Source of the DNA: Stenotrophomonas ginsengisoli
GTDB taxonomy: Bacteria > Pseudomonadota > Gammaproteobacteria > Xanthomonadales > Xanthomonadaceae
NCBI RefSeq assembly: GCF_001431485.1
Contig: NZ_LDJM01000015.1
Location: forward strand, 1-60,543
Direction of reading: 5' to 3'
Length of the DNA stretch: 60,543 nucleotides
A program made the translations under genes and the position numbers. Of the stretch, positions 58,360 to 60,543 are shown piece after piece. The notes under the pieces are model-generated. The model saw nothing but the letters and a program-made list of their open reading frames with translations, did no database searches and had not been told where the DNA came from. Every line of letters begins with the position of its first letter. The stretch's first letter is position 1.

Positions 58360-58755
58360 TCAGCCGATGACCTGGCCGTCTTCCTTGGTGAAGGGCGTGG
58401 CCAGGGCGGGGAGGATCTGCAACACCACCTCCGAAGGCCGGCACAGGCGTGCACCCAGCTCGGTGCGCACGAACGGGCGGTTGATAAGAATCGGGTTGGC
58501 CACCATCGCCGCCAGCAGCACACAGTCATCCAGCGACGGATCGGCCAGACCCAGCTCGGTGTAGGCCGCCTCCTTGCTGCGGATCGCTTCGCGCACGCTG
58601 ATGCCCGCCTCGCCGATCATGTCGGCCAGCTCGTCCTGGCTGGGAACATCCTTCAGGTACTCACGCACCACCGGTTCGATCCCGGCATGACGCAGCAACG
58701 CCAGAGTGTTGCGCGACGTGCCGCAACGGCCGTTGTGCCAGATCACTGCGTTCAT
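58360..58755 (-). CDS. ArsC-family (glutaredoxin-dependent) reductase
   Basis: 131 residues. The N-terminal HNGRCGTSRNTLALLR has the Cys11 of the ArsC/Spx-like fold, and the family's catalytic Arg is probably in ILINRPFVRTELGARLCRP. It resembles E. coli YfgD and ArsC, so either arsenate reduction or an unrelated thiol role is possible. Its ATG overlaps the stop of the adh gene (ATGA), so both genes are translated from one mRNA. No arsB, arsR or acr3 is nearby. Confidence 0.85.
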   Translation of the reverse strand: MNAVIWHNGRCGTSRNTLALLRHAGIEPVVREYLKDVPSQDELADMIGEAGISVREAIRSKEAAYTELGLADPSLDDCVLLAAMVANPILINRPFVRTELGARLCRPSEVVLQILPALATPFTKEDGQVIG

Positions 58756-59807
58756 TGCGCGCCCTCCTGCAGGGTGGCCATATCCATCACGAAGCGGTAC
58801 TTCACATCGCCCTTGAGCATGCGCTCGTAAGCGGTGTTGATCTCATCGGCGCGGATCATTTCGATATCGGCGGTGATGCCGTGTTTGGCGCAGAAATCCA
58901 GCATCTGCTGGGTTTCACGGATGCCACCGATCAACGAGCCGGCAATGCTGCGGCGGTGCATGATCAGGCCAAACACCTGCGGCGAGGGATGCGGGTGCTC
59001 CGGTGCGCCCACCAGGCACATGGTGCCGTCGCGACGCAGGCAGGCAATCAGCGGGTCCAGGTTGTGCGAGGCGGCCACCGTATTGAGGATGAAATGCAGG
59101 GAATTGGCCTGCGCCTTCATCTGCTCGCGGTCCTTGGAGATCACCACTTCATCCGCGCCCAGGCGCAACGCATCGGTGCGCTTGCCTTCGGAGGTGGTGA
59201 ACAGCACCACATGCGCGCCCATCGCCTTGGCGATCTTCACCGCCATGTGGCCCAGCCCGCCCAGGCCCACCACGCCCACGCGCTGGCCCGGGCCTACCTT
59301 CCAGTGCGAGAGCGGCGAATAGGTGGTGATGCCGGCGCACAGCAGCGGCGCCACGGCCGCCAGATTCTGCCCGGCTTTGATGTGCAGGGCGTAGGCCGCA
59401 TCCACCACGATGTGGTCGGAGTAGCCGCCATAGGTATTCACTCCGTCCGGGCCACCGTTGTAGGTGCCGGTCATGCCATTGCTGCAGTACTGCTCCTCAC
59501 CTTCCTGGCAGGATTCACAGCTGCGGCAACTGTCCACCAGGCAGCCGACACCGGCCAGGTCACCCACCTTGAAGCTGGTGACATTGCTGCCGATGGCAGT
59601 GACCTTGCCGACGATCTCGTGGCCCGGCACGCACGGATACAGGGTCCCGCCCCACTCACCGCGGGCGGTATGCAGATCCGAATGGCAGACGCCGCAGTAG
59701 GCGATGTCGATGCGGATGTCGTTGGCACCCGGCTCACGGCGTTCGAAGCTCCAAGGAGCCAGTGGCGCATCGGCAGAAGCGGCTGCATAGGCATGACAGA
59801 CAGACAT
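58752..59807 (-). CDS. Zinc-dependent alcohol dehydrogenase (YahK/AdhA-like)
   Basis: 351 residues. The catalytic zinc ligands are in AYCGVCHSDLH and VPGHEIVG; the structural zinc site is CRSCESCQEGEEQYC. The NADP-binding motif is GVVGLGGLGHMAVKIAKAMG. The sequence is of the YahK/cinnamyl-alcohol-dehydrogenase-like subgroup, which reduces a wide range of aldehydes. It is the first gene of a two-gene operon with the arsC-like gene. Confidence 0.93.
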   Translation of the reverse strand: MSVCHAYAAASADAPLAPWSFERREPGANDIRIDIAYCGVCHSDLHTARGEWGGTLYPCVPGHEIVGKVTAIGSNVTSFKVGDLAGVGCLVDSCRSCESCQEGEEQYCSNGMTGTYNGGPDGVNTYGGYSDHIVVDAAYALHIKAGQNLAAVAPLLCAGITTYSPLSHWKVGPGQRVGVVGLGGLGHMAVKIAKAMGAHVVLFTTSEGKRTDALRLGADEVVISKDREQMKAQANSLHFILNTVAASHNLDPLIACLRRDGTMCLVGAPEHPHPSPQVFGLIMHRRSIAGSLIGGIRETQQMLDFCAKHGITADIEMIRADEINTAYERMLKGDVKYRFVMDMATLQEGAQ

Positions 59808-60123
59808 GGAAACACCTCGGTGATGACAACAAAGACGAGGCCGTCATGGTCGCATGGCCGGCCTTGGCTTGCCGTTCAAACCGCTGTTTCAAGCCGGCTG
59901 CAGTGCCTAGATCCTGAGCTGGCGCGGTGCAGCGACGGATTGCAGACAAGCTTGGGATAGCCCCGTGCAAGGATCCGGCCAGGACCGTGCCGTGACGAGC
60001 CGCCGCGTTCTGGTCTGGGGCCTTGTCGTTTCATTGGCCGCATGAGCTAGCAGCGCCCTTCCCCGTCTGCGTGGCCCTGCACTGCCCGCTCCAGATCATG
60101 CCCTCAGGGGCAATCCGGCAAAG
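59808..60123. other. Gap between adh and the 5S rRNA region
   Basis: No gene is supported here. It contains the adh promoter side and unrecognised sequence up to the rRNA terminator at 60124. Confidence 0.4.
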
Positions 60124-60154
60124 AAAAAGCCCCGGCTTTAGGCCTGGGCTTTTG
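60124..60154 (-). terminator. Terminator after 5S rRNA copy A
   Basis: On the minus strand AAAAGCCCAGGC pairs with GCCGGGGCTTTT (one bulged G) and ends in a T-run. It lies just after the 3' end of the left 5S gene. Confidence 0.8.
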
Positions 60155-60162
60155 GAATAAAA

Positions 60163-60276
60163 CTGGCGATGACCTACTCTCGCACCGCTTAGGCGGCACT
60201 ACCATCGGCGCAGCTGCGTTTCACTTGTCGAGTTCGGGATGGGATCGGGTGGTTCCACAGCGCTGTGATCGCCAGA
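60163..60276 (-). rRNA. rrf: 5S ribosomal RNA, copy A (left)
   Basis: The minus strand reads CTGGCGATCACAGCGCTGTG at the 5' end, then ACCCGATCCCATCCCGAACT, and ends AGAGTAGGTCATCGCCAG. This is a complete 5S rRNA with pairing termini. It differs from copy B at several positions, including CTCGACAAG in place of CTCGGAAG, an extra base in a normally conserved region, so it may be a less functional variant. Confidence 0.93.
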
Positions 60277-60361
60277 AAGCGTTGTCTGTCAGCGCGAGGC
60301 GCCAGGACAGCGAATCTGGTCAGCTGCGCAATCTTGCGATTGCAGTGCTTACATAAAAAGG

Positions 60362-60391
60362 AAAACCCCGCTGACGTATCAGCGGGGTTTT
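60362..60391 (-). terminator. Terminator between the two 5S genes
   Basis: AAAACCCCGCTGA and TCAGCGGGGTTTT pair around CGTA. It is downstream of copy B and upstream of copy A on the minus strand. Confidence 0.88.
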
Positions 60392-60402
60392 CGGGTAAAA
60401 AT

Positions 60403-60516
60403 CCTGGCGATGACCTACTCTCTCACCGCTTAGGCGGCAATACCATCGGCGCAGCTGCGTTTCACTTCCGAGTTCGGGATGGGATCGGGTGGTTCCACAG
60501 CGCTAATTTCACCAGG
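60403..60516 (-). rRNA. rrf: 5S ribosomal RNA, copy B (right)
   Basis: The minus strand reads CCTGGTGAAATTAGCGCTGT, then ACCCGATCCCATCCCGAACT CGGAAGTG, and ends GTCATCGCCAGG. It has the canonical CTCGGAAGTG segment. It is presumably the last gene of a 16S-23S-5S operon continuing past the right edge of the window; no 23S sequence is visible in the last 27 bases. Confidence 0.95.
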
Positions 60517-60543
60517 AAGACGTTGGAGCGTCGCCATCCGATG

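Noticed and set aside
58360..58755. Arsenic-resistance operon
   Set aside because: Only an arsC-like gene is present, cotranscribed with an alcohol dehydrogenase. No arsR, arsB or acr3 is seen, so a dedicated ars operon is not supported.

Overview
This high-GC window looks like chromosomal DNA of a Xanthomonadaceae bacterium, most likely Stenotrophomonas or a close relative. Three things point there: an S46 dipeptidyl-peptidase, a CrbS/CrbR-type acetate switch, and a protein with the C-terminal XVIPCD-type domain that marks Xanthomonadales type IV secretion effectors. Taxonomy is inferred from gene content only.

Layout. 1-2.6 kb is an accessory edge: the tail of an IS4-type transposase, a truncated secreted-protein gene between two copies of an ACTCTGACCC tag, then a short piece of an integron cassette array (one complete 69-bp attC, one long candidate attC, one truncated attC, a membrane-protein cassette and a SUKH/SMI1-like cassette). 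2.8-11.8 kb holds a class A beta-lactamase with an enlarged omega loop, then a carboxylate block: MHS-type transporter, DcaP-like porin, acetate permease actP with its partner yjcH, and divergent acs. 12.0-18.9 kb holds the probable regulators of that block, CrbR (LuxR-type response regulator) and CrbS (transporter-sensor hybrid kinase). Between them lie a manganese riboswitch with mntP and two genes of unknown function. CTCGTTCC repeats flank crbR on both sides.

19-34 kb contains an S46 peptidase (Ser at the position that separates DPP7 from DPP11), a LysR regulator divergent from pirin and ycaC, a tandem partial duplication of a small secreted-protein gene, a HEPN-motif protein, a serine hydrolase, a PIN-like protein, a stand-alone PTS-IIC-like membrane protein, a pseudouridine synthase, a PAS mini-protein with a hybrid kinase, and an RcnB-like protein. 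34.6-42.1 kb contains a DUF885 lipoprotein, MAPEG protein, RlmF, a second RcnB-like protein, a DUF3667 membrane protein, a lipocalin and an esterase lipoprotein.

42.3-46.6 kb is an mrfA-mrfB (YprA/YprB-type) helicase-exonuclease DNA-repair operon. The exonuclease carries an in-frame (GCTTCG)18 microsatellite and nearly three copies of a 75-76-residue repeat with REP-like palindromes inside. 46.9-48.9 kb is a probable antibacterial pair: an immunity lipoprotein followed by a cytoplasmic-type lipase with a C-terminal XVIPCD-like secretion domain.

49.1-58.3 kb covers a saccharopine-dehydrogenase-like oxidoreductase, a GltS glutamate symporter, an I78-type inhibitor lipoprotein and gltBD. 58.4-59.8 kb is an arsC-like gene overlapping a zinc alcohol dehydrogenase. 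The window ends in two tandem 5S rRNA genes on the minus strand, each followed by its own terminator; they are presumably the end of an rRNA operon lying beyond the right edge.

The strongest candidates for unusual biology are the XVIPCD lipase/immunity pair, the repeat-expanded MrfB, and the CTCGTTCC repeat family around crbR. No CRISPR array and no tRNA gene was seen.
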